From Selenomonadales bacterium (GTDB lineage: Bacteria > Bacillota > Negativicutes > Sporomusales > UBA7701), in contig JARKPR010000030.1 of NCBI GenBank assembly GCA_029975165.1, positions 37,125-101,124 of the forward strand: a stretch of 64,000 bases of DNA, read 5' to 3'. The notes beneath the pieces are model-generated. The model saw only the letters and a list, made by a program, of their open reading frames with translations. It was not told the DNA's origin and did no database searches. Below are positions 51,998-60,247 of this stretch, one piece after another. Within the stretch, counting starts at the first letter, position 1; every line of letters begins with the position of its first letter. Position numbers and translations under genes: made by a program.

Positions 51998-52855
51998 TTA
52001 TTGGTTGAAAAAAATTTTCAGCTTGTCGACCTGTTCTTCGATCCCGGTCAGTTTTTTCCGTGCTTCCCGCTGCCCGGCGCGCGTTATTAGTGTAAGGATG
52101 GCGTCGACGACGGCAATAGCCGCCATAAAGGAATGGTTTATATGCCGGGAAGTTGTCGACACGGTGAAGGATTCGTCAGCGAGCGCAATCAGGGGCGAAG
52201 TCATATTATCGGTAATCGCAATCACTGTGCAATTTCTTTGTTTGGCCGCTCTGGCGCTTTCGACCGCGGCCAAAGTATACCGCGAGAAACTGGCAACGAC
52301 CAAGGCATCGGACGGGGTCATGGAGGCGATATATTCCAGGAGCATATAGTCGCTGTCAAAAACCTGCACGTTACCCCGGACAAAACTGAGGTTGAAGCCG
52401 AGACAATGGGCAACGGCGGCGGAAGAACGCATGCCGAGGATGGCAACCCGGTCCGCTTTCAATAAAATCGACGCTACCCGGCTTACTATCTCTGCGTCGA
52501 GCTGATGGAAGGTCTTCTGCAGATTGGCTTCGTGGAGGCGAAGCACTTTGGAAATTTCGTCGATTACCGGCCCTTGCTTTTTCTCCTCCGTTGTTGCCAG
52601 GTCGAGCTGTGAACGGATGGAAACCTTTTCGCTAATAACTCCCTGCAACGCATCCTGCAACGCGGGAAAGCCGTTGAAACCCAGCTCGTAGGCCGTGCGG
52701 ATAATGGTCGATTGGCTGACCGACAGCTCTTCGGCCAAAGTCCGCGCGGATTTGTAGGCGACAGCCTGCCAGTTCTCCAGGATGTAGTAAGCCACTACCT
52801 TCTGGCCCTTCGATAGTCCCGGAATCGCCTGGTTGATAGCTTTCAGCACGTCCAT
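51998..52855 (-). CDS. RpiR-family regulator with SIS domain
   Basis: About 285 residues. N-terminal HTH (GLSKGQKVVAYYILENW, then SQSTIIRTAYELGFNGFPAL) and a C-terminal SIS domain (~125-255; VAILGMRSSAAVAHC). RpiR proteins sense sugar phosphates or amino-sugar acids. ATG 52855 follows AAGGAG by nine bases. It lies directly before the opine dehydrogenase-dpp operon and is its likely regulator. A group II intron remnant lies about 90 bases upstream, in the leader. Confidence 0.92.
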   Translation of the reverse strand: MDVLKAINQAIPGLSKGQKVVAYYILENWQAVAYKSARTLAEELSVSQSTIIRTAYELGFNGFPALQDALQGVISEKVSIRSQLDLATTEEKKQGPVIDEISKVLRLHEANLQKTFHQLDAEIVSRVASILLKADRVAILGMRSSAAVAHCLGFNLSFVRGNVQVFDSDYMLLEYIASMTPSDALVVASFSRYTLAAVESARAAKQRNCTVIAITDNMTSPLIALADESFTVSTTSRHINHSFMAAIAVVDAILTLITRAGQREARKKLTGIEEQVDKLKIFFNQ

Positions 52856-52945
52856 CGTCTTATTCTCCTTACGCGACCGCATTCGGGCCGTTTTTCCCTG
52901 AAAGGCTTATTTCCTTGCCGCCGTTTTTTCTCCTGCTCGGAGCGC

Positions 52946-53012
52946 AGGAGGGTAAAAAGACTCCACCCTCCTCTCACCAAACCATACGTACGGTTTTCCC
53001 GCATACGGCTTT
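52946..53012 (-). mobile_element. Group II intron remnant: domains V and VI
   Basis: On the minus strand the 34-nt segment at 52979-53012 begins AAAGCCGTATGCGGGAAAAC and ends in ACGTATGGTTT. It matches the domain V consensus, with its AGC triad and GAAA-like loop. Just 3' of it, AGGAGGGT (52965-52972 strand-wise) and ACCCTCCT (52946-52953) form a domain VI hairpin. No reverse transcriptase or domains I-III are nearby, so this is the 3' end of a degraded intron in the rpiR leader. Confidence 0.72.
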
Positions 53013-53128
53013 CCACGTTCTTCTCCTTCAGCATTCGGCATTCAAGCCAACAATTTTTATTATCACTCCGTTTATCGTGTGATTACCTCCGCCTTTCCAG
53101 TATAAAGTAAATTCAGGGTCTAATATAA

Positions 53129-53177
53129 AGAAGGAGCTTATGAACGCTTACAATCAAGGGGTTCATAAGCTCCTTCT
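53129..53177. terminator. Long stem-loop
   Basis: 17-bp stem AGAAGGAGCTTATGAAC/GTTCATAAGCTCCTTCT with a 15-base loop, followed by ATTTCT. Could terminate transcription on the plus strand; no upstream plus-strand gene is near, so it may belong to the repeat unit that follows. Confidence 0.6.
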
Positions 53178-53183
53178 ATTTCT

Positions 53184-53283
53184 ATCCTCTCAGTCGGTTT
53201 TCATAGTGTTTAACATGTAAAACTCTAAATCTGAAAACCTGATGTTTTCTAACCAGGTCCGGGAAAACATGCGTCATCTTTTT
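53184..53283 (+). repeat. Imperfect ~100-bp intergenic repeat, copy B
   Basis: Aligns over its length with 44934-45032: shared core GGTTTTCATAGTGTTTAA and a CATCTTTTT end, also directly after a stem-loop and in the same orientation. Nature unknown. Confidence 0.65.
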
Positions 53284-53379
53284 CTAATTACACGTATTAC
53301 ACGTTAAAGTATTTAGGTGTAATGTGAGTTATTCCAGTATACATCTTAATTACACAAATACAGCCCGATTAATTTTGCG

Positions 53380-54186
53380 CTACCGCGTTCCGCCGTCGTA
53401 GCCCATCTGGCGGGAGATGCCGAGGGCCGCTTCCTTGACGAGCCGGCTGTACTCGCCGGCGATGACGTCCAGGTCCATGTTGGCTTCGACGCCGGAGATG
53501 CTGAGGGCGGCGACGACGCTGCCGGTGTAGTCGTAGATCGGCGCGGCCACGCAACGGACGCCTGGCTCGTTTTCGATGTCGTCGACAGCGTAGCCGCTTT
53601 CGCGGACTTTCTTTATTTCCGCCGCGAACGCGGCAAAGTCGGTGATGGTGTTGTCCGACAGCCGCGGCAGCCCTTTGACGCTGAGGATCTCCCGCAACTT
53701 GTCGTTGCCCAGTTTGGATACAAGGCATTTGCCGTTGGCGGTGGAGTGGATGTAGTTGTGGCTGCCCACGCCGGCGGCCAGTTTGATGTTGCGGAGGCTT
53801 TCGAGCTTGTCGATGTAGATGATGTCGCCGGCCATCTTGTCGAGGATGGCGAGGTAGATGGTCTCTTTGGTCTTCTGGTTGAGTTCCTCCATGTATTTGC
53901 GGGCGTAGTCGGTCAGGACGAGGTCGCGTTTGACGATGTTGCCGAAGGTGAGGTAGGTGAAGCCGAGGGTGTAGTTGCCGTTGTCCTTTTCGGCCAGGTA
54001 CTGCCAGGCGATCAGGTTCTGGACGATGCGGTAAACGGTGCTGATGGGCAGGCCGATCTTGTCGGCGATTTCACTGAGACTGAGGCCGTGGTCGTTCGCT
54101 TTGCTCACCTCGTCGAGGATGGTGAACGCGCGGGCGATCGACTGTACGTAGAATTTGCTGTCCATGATTCTGCGGAGTGTGTTCAT
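53380..54186 (-). CDS. IclR-family transcriptional regulator
   Basis: 268 residues: winged helix (SIARAFTILDEVSKANDHG, then LSEIADKIGLPISTVYRIVQ) and an IclR effector domain (~90-260; HSTANGKCLVS, GYAVDDIENEPGVRCVAAPI). ATG 54186 follows GAGGTG. Starts 31 bases after the crotonase stop, at the end of the fatty-acid/butyrate cluster, so it may be co-transcribed and control it or a distant catabolic pathway. Effector unknown. Confidence 0.93.
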   Translation of the reverse strand: MNTLRRIMDSKFYVQSIARAFTILDEVSKANDHGLSLSEIADKIGLPISTVYRIVQNLIAWQYLAEKDNGNYTLGFTYLTFGNIVKRDLVLTDYARKYMEELNQKTKETIYLAILDKMAGDIIYIDKLESLRNIKLAAGVGSHNYIHSTANGKCLVSKLGNDKLREILSVKGLPRLSDNTITDFAAFAAEIKKVRESGYAVDDIENEPGVRCVAAPIYDYTGSVVAALSISGVEANMDLDVIAGEYSRLVKEAALGISRQMGYDGGTR

Positions 54187-54217
54187 GTGTCACCTCATGC
54201 TGGGCATTGCCGGCCAA

Positions 54218-55003
54218 TCATTGGCCGGAAAACTTGGCGGGGCGCTTTTCGAGGAAGGCGGACATGCCTTCGACGCGGTCGGCGGTGGCGAAGCTGGTGG
54301 TGTATGCCTCGGCCTCGTAGGCCACGCCCGCGGCGAGGTCCATGTCCAGCCCGCGGTCGATGGCCCGTTTGGCCATCATTACCGCCACCGGCGCTTTGGC
54401 GGCGATCATTTTGGCGATTTCACGGCAGGTATCGAGCAGCGCGGCCGGATCGACCACTTTGTCGGCCAGGCCGAGTTCGTACGCTTCCTGGGCGGCGATC
54501 ATCTGGCCGGTGAGGATGTAGTATTTGGCCCGGCCGCGGCCGATAAGCCGGGGGAGGCGCTGGGTGCCGCCGAAGCCGGGGATGATGCCGAGGTTGACCT
54601 CCGGCTGGCCGAATTTGGCGGTGGTGGCGGCGACGCGGATATCGCAGGCCATGGCCAGTTCGCAGCCGCCGCCGAGAGCGAAACCGTTCACGGCGGCGAT
54701 GACCGGTTTGGAGAGGTTTTCGATTACCGCGAACACTTCCTGCCCGAGCATGGTGAACGTCCGCCCTTCGAGGGGGCTGAGGCTGCGCATCTGGGCGATG
54801 TCCGCCCCGGCGACGAACGCCTTGGGGCCGGCGCCGGTGATGATGAGGACGCGGACCGCCGGGTCCTGCTCGGCGGCCAGGACGGCGGCCTTGAGCTCGT
54901 TCAGGGTTTCGGTGTTGAGGGCGTTCATGGCCTGGGGCCGATTGACGGTGATTATCGCCAGCCCTTCTTCGCCGGCCAGCGTTACGTTGGTCCCGTATGT
55001 CAC
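54218..55003 (-). CDS. crt: Enoyl-CoA hydratase / crotonase
   Basis: 261 residues, start GTG 55003 behind AAAGGCGGGG. Oxyanion-hole regions GPKAFVAGADIAQM and NGFALGGGCELAMACDIR, and the two catalytic Glu in CELAMACD and FGQPEVNLGIIPGFGGTQRL, define crotonase. It hydrates crotonyl-CoA to 3-hydroxybutyryl-CoA or reverses it. The long open frame upstream of 55003 is a shadow of hbd. Confidence 0.96.
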   Translation of the reverse strand: MTYGTNVTLAGEEGLAIITVNRPQAMNALNTETLNELKAAVLAAEQDPAVRVLIITGAGPKAFVAGADIAQMRSLSPLEGRTFTMLGQEVFAVIENLSKPVIAAVNGFALGGGCELAMACDIRVAATTAKFGQPEVNLGIIPGFGGTQRLPRLIGRGRAKYYILTGQMIAAQEAYELGLADKVVDPAALLDTCREIAKMIAAKAPVAVMMAKRAIDRGLDMDLAAGVAYEAEAYTTSFATADRVEGMSAFLEKRPAKFSGQ

Positions 55004-55017
55004 GTTTACCCCGCCTT

Positions 55018-55866
55018 TCAGTATTGATAGAAGCCGCGGCCGGTTTTCCGCCCCAGGTAGCCGGCCCGCACCATTTTCCTCAGCAGGGGGGCGGGGCGGT
55101 ATTTGGGGTCGCCGTATTCGCGGTAGAGGACTTCCATGACCGCCAGGAGCACGTCGAGGCCGATCAGGTCGGTGAGGGCCAGCGGACCGAGCGGATGGTT
55201 GCAGCCGTTGACCATCGCCTTGTCGATATCTTCGACAGTGGCCACGCCTTCGTCGAGCATGCCGATGGCCTCGTTGAGCATCGGGTCGAGAATGCGGTTG
55301 ACGACGAAGCCGGGCACGTCCTTGGCGACGACGGTGACCTTGCCCATCTTTTCGCCGACCGCCTGGGCGAATTGCAGCGTTTCCGCGGCGGTGCGCAGAC
55401 CCCTGGTTATCTCCAGCAGCTTCATGACCGGCACCGGGTTGAAGAAGTGCATGCCGATGAACTTCTCCGGCCGGTTGGTGCCCGCGGCCAGTTCGGTGAT
55501 GGAGATCGACGAGGTGTTGCTGGCGAAGACGGTCGCGGGGCCGCAAATGGTATCCAGCCGGCCGTGGAGCTGTTTTTTGGCGGCGGTGTCCTCGTAGATG
55601 GCCTCGATGACGAGGTCGGCTTCGGCAGCGGTTTCCAAGGCGGCCGCAACCGTGAGGCGGTTGAGGCAGTCGTCTTTGCCGGCCGCGGTCAGACGGCCCT
55701 TTTCGACGTTTTTCTGCAGGCTGGCGGCAATCTTGTCGGCTGACCTGCGGGTGGATTCCTCCCGCGCGTCGTATAGGAGTACGCCATACCCCGCCTGGAG
55801 TGCGACCTGGGCTATCCCCGAGCCCATCTGGCCGGCGCCGGCGATGAAAATCCGCTTTACTTCCAT
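55018..55866 (-). CDS. hbd: 3-hydroxybutyryl-CoA dehydrogenase
   Basis: 282 residues. [17 protein letters not shown] binds NAD; catalytic His lies in [15 protein letters not shown] and Asn in [15 protein letters not shown]-terminal [15 protein letters not shown]. Interconverts acetoacetyl-CoA and 3-hydroxybutyryl-CoA. Lies between crotonase and thiolase in one minus-strand unit. Confidence 0.97.
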   Translation of the reverse strand: MEVKRIFIAGAGQMGSGIAQVALQAGYGVLLYDAREESTRRSADKIAASLQKNVEKGRLTAAGKDDCLNRLTVAAALETAAEADLVIEAIYEDTAAKKQLHGRLDTICGPATVFASNTSSISITELAAGTNRPEKFIGMHFFNPVPVMKLLEITRGLRTAAETLQFAQAVGEKMGKVTVVAKDVPGFVVNRILDPMLNEAIGMLDEGVATVEDIDKAMVNGCNHPLGPLALTDLIGLDVLLAVMEVLYREYGDPKYRPAPLLRKMVRAGYLGRKTGRGFYQY

Positions 55867-55908
55867 CTTTGCACCCTCTTCTCTCTCACGATTAGGATAA
55901 CCGTAAGG

Positions 55909-57096
55909 TTACCGGCAGTTTTCCACCAGGGTGGCGATGCCCTGGCCGCCGCCGATGCAGAGGCTGATGACGCCATACCTGGCGCCGCGCCGGCCGAGCT
56001 CGTGCATCAGGGTGACGAGCAGCCGCGCCCCCGTGCAGCCGACGGGGTGCCCGAGGGCGAGGGCGCCGCCGTTGACGTTGACCCGCCCGGGGTCGAGTTC
56101 GAGGTCCTGGACGCAGGCGGCCGCCTGGGCGGCGAAGGCTTCGTTCAGCTCGAACAGGTCGATGGCCTCCTTGCGCAGACCGGTTTTGGCAAGCAGCTTA
56201 CGGACGGCCGGTACCGGACCGTAGCCCATGATGGCCGGGTCGACGCCGGCGGCGGCGAAGGCGCGCAGGGCGACGAGCGGTTTTATGCCGAGCTCGCGGG
56301 CTTTGTCCCGGGACATGATGACGACCGCCGCCGCCCCGTCGTTGATGCCGGAGGCGTTGCCAGCCGTTACCGTGCCGCCGTCCTTGAAGGCCGGCTTCAT
56401 TTTCGTCAGTTGATCGAGGGTGAGGTCGGCGCGGATAGTCTCATCGGCGTCGAACAGGACGGATTCTTTACGCCGCTTTACTTCCACGGCGACGATCTCG
56501 GCGCCGAACTTGCCGGCCTGGCGCGCGGCGGCCGCTTTCTGGTGGCTGGCGAGGGCGAACTCGTCCTGCATCTGGCGAGATATACCGCATTGGGCGGCGA
56601 CATTCTCGGCGGTGATGCCCATGTGGGAATCCATGAACGGATCGATGAGGCCGTCATACATCATCGAGTCGAGCAGCTGTCCATTGCCCATCCTGGCGCC
56701 GAAGCGGTGCTTTTCGATCAGGTAGGGGATACGGCTCATCGTTTCGCAACCGCCGGCCACGACGATGTCGGCTTCGCCGAGCATGATCATCTGGGCGGCG
56801 AGGTTCACGGCCTTGAGGCCGGTGCCGCAGTTCTTGTTGGGCGTCCAGGCCGGGACTTCGACCGGCAGGCCGGCGCCGATGGCCGCCTGGCGCGCGGCGT
56901 TGGCCCTGATACCGGCCTGGAAGTGGGTGCCGACGATTACTTCGTCGACCATTGCGCCGCCGATGCCGGCCCGGCGGAGCGCCTCTTTGACGACGACGGC
57001 CCCCAGTTGGGGGGCACTGATTTCGCTGAGCGCGCCGCCGAAAATTCCTGTCGGCGTTCTGGCGCCGCTCACCACCACTGCTTCCCTGATTTCCAT
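55909..57096 (-). CDS. thl: Acetyl-CoA acetyltransferase (thiolase)
   Basis: About 395 residues from ATG 57096, nine bases after AAGGGAG. Active Cys in [11 protein letters not shown], catalytic His in [19 protein letters not shown] and second Cys in [10 protein letters not shown]. Condenses two acetyl-CoA, or cleaves acetoacetyl-CoA. First gene of the cluster with its own sigma-A promoter. No bcd-etf or terminal CoA-transferase genes are here, so the cluster alone does not prove butyrate formation. Confidence 0.97.
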   Translation of the reverse strand: MEIREAVVVSGARTPTGIFGGALSEISAPQLGAVVVKEALRRAGIGGAMVDEVIVGTHFQAGIRANAARQAAIGAGLPVEVPAWTPNKNCGTGLKAVNLAAQMIMLGEADIVVAGGCETMSRIPYLIEKHRFGARMGNGQLLDSMMYDGLIDPFMDSHMGITAENVAAQCGISRQMQDEFALASHQKAAAARQAGKFGAEIVAVEVKRRKESVLFDADETIRADLTLDQLTKMKPAFKDGGTVTAGNASGINDGAAAVVIMSRDKARELGIKPLVALRAFAAAGVDPAIMGYGPVPAVRKLLAKTGLRKEAIDLFELNEAFAAQAAACVQDLELDPGRVNVNGGALALGHPVGCTGARLLVTLMHELGRRGARYGVISLCIGGGQGIATLVENCR

Positions 57097-57178
57097 TGTA
57101 ACCACTCCCTTGTTTGTCTGTACGCACCGGTGCTGCTCCAGCGCGGGCCTCCATTGCCACATTGTAAAAGTCATTTTC

Positions 57179-57208
57179 ATTTTACCGCGGGGGTCGTACC
57201 GGTGTCAA
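57179..57208 (-). promoter_or_regulatory. Sigma-A promoter of the thl-hbd-crt cluster
   Basis: Minus strand TTGACA (57203-57208), 18-base spacer, TAAAAT (57179-57184), ~80 bases before the thl start. Confidence 0.7.
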
Positions 57209-57285
57209 TTGTTGGCTTTAGCGGCGAAACAGCCGCTTAAGCAGGAAACCCAAGCCTTCACTCTTCCAGAACCTCGGGCTCTCGT

Positions 57286-58689
57286 CTACAGTTTGTATTT
57301 CCGTTTTTTCCGCACGAGAGTCGAAAGATCGATCCCCAGATGGGCGGCGGTGCTGCGCAGCGTCCCGAAGGCGGCCAGGGCCTTGCCGATGACCGCCTTT
57401 TCGACAGCGTCGTTTATTTCCCGCAGGTTGAAGGAGGAAAAGTAGTCGGGCGTGTCGATGTAAAGCTGTTTGCCTGCTCCCCGCGCTATGCTGGTGGGCA
57501 CGCATTGCTCGTCGATGACGTCGCCTTCGGCCAGTACGACCATATGCTCGACGATGTTACGCAACTCGCGCACGTTCCCTGGCCAGCCATAATTGGTAAG
57601 GATGTCGATGACCTGCGGCGAGATCTTGCGCTTCATGTTGTATTTGCGGTTGTTCTGTTCAAGGAAGTGCAGGATGAGCGGCACCAGGTCCTCGCGACGC
57701 TCGCGCAGGGCGGGGATGTGAATGGGGATGACGTTGAGGCGATAATACAAGTCGCGGCGGAAACGCCCCTCGGCAATCATCTTTTCGAGGTCGGTATTGG
57801 TGGCGGCGATAATGCGGACTTTCGTCTCGACCGTCTTGGTGCCGCCGAGACGGTACATCTTGTTGGTCTGCAGGACGTCGAGCAGCTTGACCTGCAGCGG
57901 CAGAGGCATTTCGCCAATCTCGTCGAGGAAGAGGGTGCCGTTGTTGGCGACTTCGATCAGGCCGGTCTTGCCCCTTTTCGACGCCCCGGTGAACGCCCCG
58001 GCCTCATAGCCGAAGAGCTCGGATTCGAGCAGCGTTTCGGGGATGGCGCTGCAGTTGATCTGGACGAACGGCCTCTTTTCGGTTGCCACTCCGTTGTCGT
58101 GGATGAACCGCGCCAGCACATCTTTGCCTACTCCCGATTCCCCTTGGATGAGCACCGGCGAGGCTACCTGGGCGACCTTGATCGCCAGCCGGAAGATATG
58201 TTCCATCACCGGGCTGACGACGATGAAGTTATTTTCGCGGCCCGGCCTCTCCGCCTGCCAGAGAAGGCGACGGTATTCCTCGTCGAGGTCGGCGCCTGAC
58301 TTGAGTTGTTCCCTGATGCTGACGAGTTCGGCGATGTTGCGGACGTTGGAGAATACCCGCAGCAGGCGGCCGTCTTCGCCGAAGACCGGGATGCTAGTGA
58401 CCAGCGCCGATACCCCGCGCGGGTAGTCGATCACCTTGGTCGTCGGCTTGTGGGTGCGGATGACGTCCAGCGAGCAGGCGTCGGGGATTGCGCCGGCGGC
58501 GATGAGGTCGTTCAATTTTTTCCCCTTGATAGCGTCCCATTGCAGCCCGGATATTCTCAGGAAGGCGTCGTTGCCGTAAAGGATGCCGCCTTCTCCGTCG
58601 GTGAGGAATATCCCATCGTACGAGGAATCGATAACCTGCCATAAAAGCTTCTTTTCCTTCTCCGCCTCAAAGGCCGCCAAGTTCGCCAC
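57286..58689 (-). CDS. PAS-AAA+ sigma-54-dependent activator
   Basis: 467 residues. PAS domain (~12-115; DGIFLTDGEGGILYGNDAFLR), AAA+ domain (~165-390) with Walker A GESGVGKD, GAFTGA loop (YEAGAFTGA) that contacts sigma-54, and Walker B FLDEIGEMP; Fis-type HTH at the end (AAFGTLRSTAAHLGIDLSTL). It opens promoters held by sigma-54 in response to a PAS signal. No response-regulator domain. GTG 58689 or TTG 58680 are both possible starts. It is divergent from a sigma-54-type promoter at 58855. Confidence 0.95.
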   Translation of the reverse strand: MANLAAFEAEKEKKLLWQVIDSSYDGIFLTDGEGGILYGNDAFLRISGLQWDAIKGKKLNDLIAAGAIPDACSLDVIRTHKPTTKVIDYPRGVSALVTSIPVFGEDGRLLRVFSNVRNIAELVSIREQLKSGADLDEEYRRLLWQAERPGRENNFIVVSPVMEHIFRLAIKVAQVASPVLIQGESGVGKDVLARFIHDNGVATEKRPFVQINCSAIPETLLESELFGYEAGAFTGASKRGKTGLIEVANNGTLFLDEIGEMPLPLQVKLLDVLQTNKMYRLGGTKTVETKVRIIAATNTDLEKMIAEGRFRRDLYYRLNVIPIHIPALRERREDLVPLILHFLEQNNRKYNMKRKISPQVIDILTNYGWPGNVRELRNIVEHMVVLAEGDVIDEQCVPTSIARGAGKQLYIDTPDYFSSFNLREINDAVEKAVIGKALAAFGTLRSTAAHLGIDLSTLVRKKRKYKL

Positions 58690-58695
58690 CTCTTT

Positions 58696-58736
58696 TGTAT
58701 GCGTTATTGCCTATTTATTATGCAAAAGCGCATACA
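58696..58736. promoter_or_regulatory. Candidate upstream activator site
   Basis: 8-bp perfect inverted repeat TGTATGCG (58696-58703) ... CGCATACA (58729-58736) about 140 bp upstream of the sigma-54 promoter and next to the activator gene's start. A typical distance for an enhancer site. Confidence 0.5.
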
Positions 58737-58854
58737 CGGTATTAACACTAGGCTTCAGCAGCACGATCCGTTTAGCTTACGACTTATGAGCAAATTTGCC
58801 TACAGACAAATATCGTCCGCCAAAAGGGCCTTTGTCTCGCCAATAGCGATGAAC

Positions 58855-58870
58855 TGGCATGTTTCTTGCG
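58855..58870 (+). promoter_or_regulatory. Sigma-54 (-24/-12) promoter
   Basis: TGGCAT-GTTTC-TTGCG matches the TGGCAC-N5-TTGCW consensus at all but one or two positions, including GG at -24 and GC at -12 with ten bases between. It points away from the activator gene. A further inverted repeat AGACAAA/TTTGTCT (58804-58837) lies just upstream. Confidence 0.75.
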
Positions 58871-58879
58871 ATAAATATA

Positions 58880-59107
58880 ATGGCGATGCCTGCATGCAGG
58901 CCCTGCGACGCTAGGAAAATTAGAATACGCCATGTATTGTTTTCTCAGTGGCCGGTACGTTCTCCTGCCTGCCTCTGTCGCTGTCCGACGGCGAAAATAC
59001 TTTGCAGGCAGAACCGCCGGCGGCGCCATAACACGCTCCCCACATAGGGTAGACATCCGCCGTAGGTGGTACTACCCTATCATGACCGCGCAAGCGGTCA
59101 TTTTTTT
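58880..59107 (+). ncRNA. Candidate sigma-54-dependent small RNA, ~225 nt
   Basis: Runs from the predicted start 10-12 bases past the -12 element to an intrinsic terminator. Pairings include CTGCCTGC with GCAGGCAG, a 9-bp hairpin ATAGGGTAG/CTACCCTAT (59044-59080) and the terminator stem. No frame in it has a ribosome binding site; the only longer one (55 codons from 58880) would be leaderless and has random codon usage. Probably a regulatory RNA controlled by the divergent activator. No known family recognised. Confidence 0.55.
59083..59107 (+). terminator. Terminator of the candidate small RNA
   Basis: Perfect 7-bp stem TGACCGC/GCGGTCA with tetraloop GCAA and seven T. Confidence 0.92.
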
Positions 59108-59159
59108 GCCCCCACCGGAAACCGGCCTGGCTTGCGCCAGGCCGGTTTCCGGTGGGGGC
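59108..59159. repeat. 24-bp perfect hairpin
   Basis: Left arm 59108-59131 (GCCCCCACCGGAAACCGG...), loop TTGC, right arm 59136-59159, no mismatch. Not followed by T on either strand, so it is not a standard terminator, though it could stop or stabilise the terC message from the other strand. Confidence 0.8.
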
Positions 59160-59182
59160 TGTATGGTTCTGTAGCCGTTATA

Positions 59183-59443
59183 CTACTGCCGTGACGAGGT
59201 AGATCGCCAGCGGGAGGTGATGAGCGCCAGGCCGCCGCCGAAGAGAACTGCCAGCACCGGGCCAATGAGCGAGGCGGCGGGGATGGGGACGGGTTCGCAT
59301 ATCCACCAGGTGGCGACGAGGGTCATGAGGGCCGCGAGGATGTGGTCTTCCGGCTTGAGGCCGGCGATGGGGGTGAGGAAGGCCAGTAGTCCGAGAACGG
59401 GACCGAGGAACCAGCCGATAGTCCGGCGGCGTTTGCCGAACTT
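59183..59443 (-). pseudogene. Truncated SLC13/DASS-type anion transporter remnant
   Basis: An 86-codon frame reading GWFLGPVLGLLAFLTPI and WWICEPVPIPAASLIGPVLA, the N-terminal two helices of a divalent-anion:Na+ symporter, which is normally ~450-500 residues. A GGGGAG site is well placed for translation, but the codon at the expected start (59441-59443) is AAG. The frame stops at 59183. It directly follows terC. A small intact membrane protein with a non-standard start is less likely. Confidence 0.55.
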
Positions 59444-59451
59444 TTCTCCCC

Positions 59452-60153
59452 TTAGTTTGCCTTTTCGGATTTATGCTCCTCTTTATGGTCCTCTTGCTCA
59501 GTATCACGCTTGCGGAACTTTTTCTGCCGGACGCCGAGGGCGATGACGCCGGCGGTGATTGCAAGGGGGATCAGCCACTCAGGCGTATGGGCGGTGAAAT
59601 AATGGCCGATTTTTTGGTCGCGGATTATCATTTCCCCGGCGGTCCAGGCGATAAGCCCTGCCCCGATGTATACGATGATCGGAAACCTGTTCATAATGAC
59701 CACCAGTATCTGACTGCCGAATATTATCAGCGGAATACTGAGCGCCAGGCCAATGATCAGCAACAGATAGTCGCCCTTGGCGATGGCGGCGATGGCGAGG
59801 GTGTTGTCAAGGCTCATGATGATGTCGGCGATGATGATGGTCTTGACCGCCGCCCACAGCGAGTCAGAGGCTTCCACATCATCGCAGCTTTCATCCTCCA
59901 GAAGCAGCTTGGCGGCAATCCAGACCAGCAGCAACCCGCCGAGGAATTGGAGATACGGGATCTGCAGCAGGGTCACCGCGACGACCGTCAGAATCACCCT
60001 CAGGCCGATTGCACCGGCGCTGCCCCACAGGATGGCCAGACGCTGCTGTTTTTTCGGCAGGCAACGGCTCGCCATGGCGATTACTACCGCATTGTCGCCG
60101 CTGAGGACGATATTGACCATCATAATCCCGCAAAGGGCCAGGAAAAATTCCAT
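59452..60153 (-). CDS. TerC family membrane protein (YjbE type)
   Basis: 233 residues, seven to eight membrane helices. NIVLSGDNAVVIAMA and DIIMSLDNTLAIAAIA carry the paired Asp-Asn motifs that bind metal. YjbE-type members export manganese and help metalate secreted proteins in Bacilli. No yybP-ykoY Mn riboswitch fits in the short 94-base leader. ATG 60153; C-terminus charged and cytoplasmic. Confidence 0.88.
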   Translation of the reverse strand: MEFFLALCGIMMVNIVLSGDNAVVIAMASRCLPKKQQRLAILWGSAGAIGLRVILTVVAVTLLQIPYLQFLGGLLLVWIAAKLLLEDESCDDVEASDSLWAAVKTIIIADIIMSLDNTLAIAAIAKGDYLLLIIGLALSIPLIIFGSQILVVIMNRFPIIVYIGAGLIAWTAGEMIIRDQKIGHYFTAHTPEWLIPLAITAGVIALGVRQKKFRKRDTEQEDHKEEHKSEKAN

Positions 60154-60247
60154 AGTAAATTACCGCTTTTCTTTCAACTTTTTATCTGGTACTACGCCCC
60201 AGCCGAATTATCGCCGGAGCATTTCGCCGGACCGACTTTTTGGTTAT

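Larger units (their letters stand above)
52856..53379. other. Intergenic region upstream of rpiR
   Basis: Contains the group II intron remnant, the 17-bp stem-loop and repeat copy B, and an AT-rich tract (53284-53379) downstream of the IclR gene. No credible gene; the frame at 52843-53034 runs through the intron RNA domains. Confidence 0.6.
58690..59182. other. Intergenic region upstream of the sigma-54 activator
   Basis: No supported gene. Holds inverted repeats, a sigma-54 promoter, a structured non-coding segment, a terminator and a 24-bp perfect hairpin, each listed separately. Confidence 0.6.

Noticed and set aside
57140..57175. Possible sigma-54 promoter upstream of thiolase (TGGCA on the minus strand)
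   Set aside because: The -12 GC is not at the right distance; a normal sigma-A promoter is present instead.
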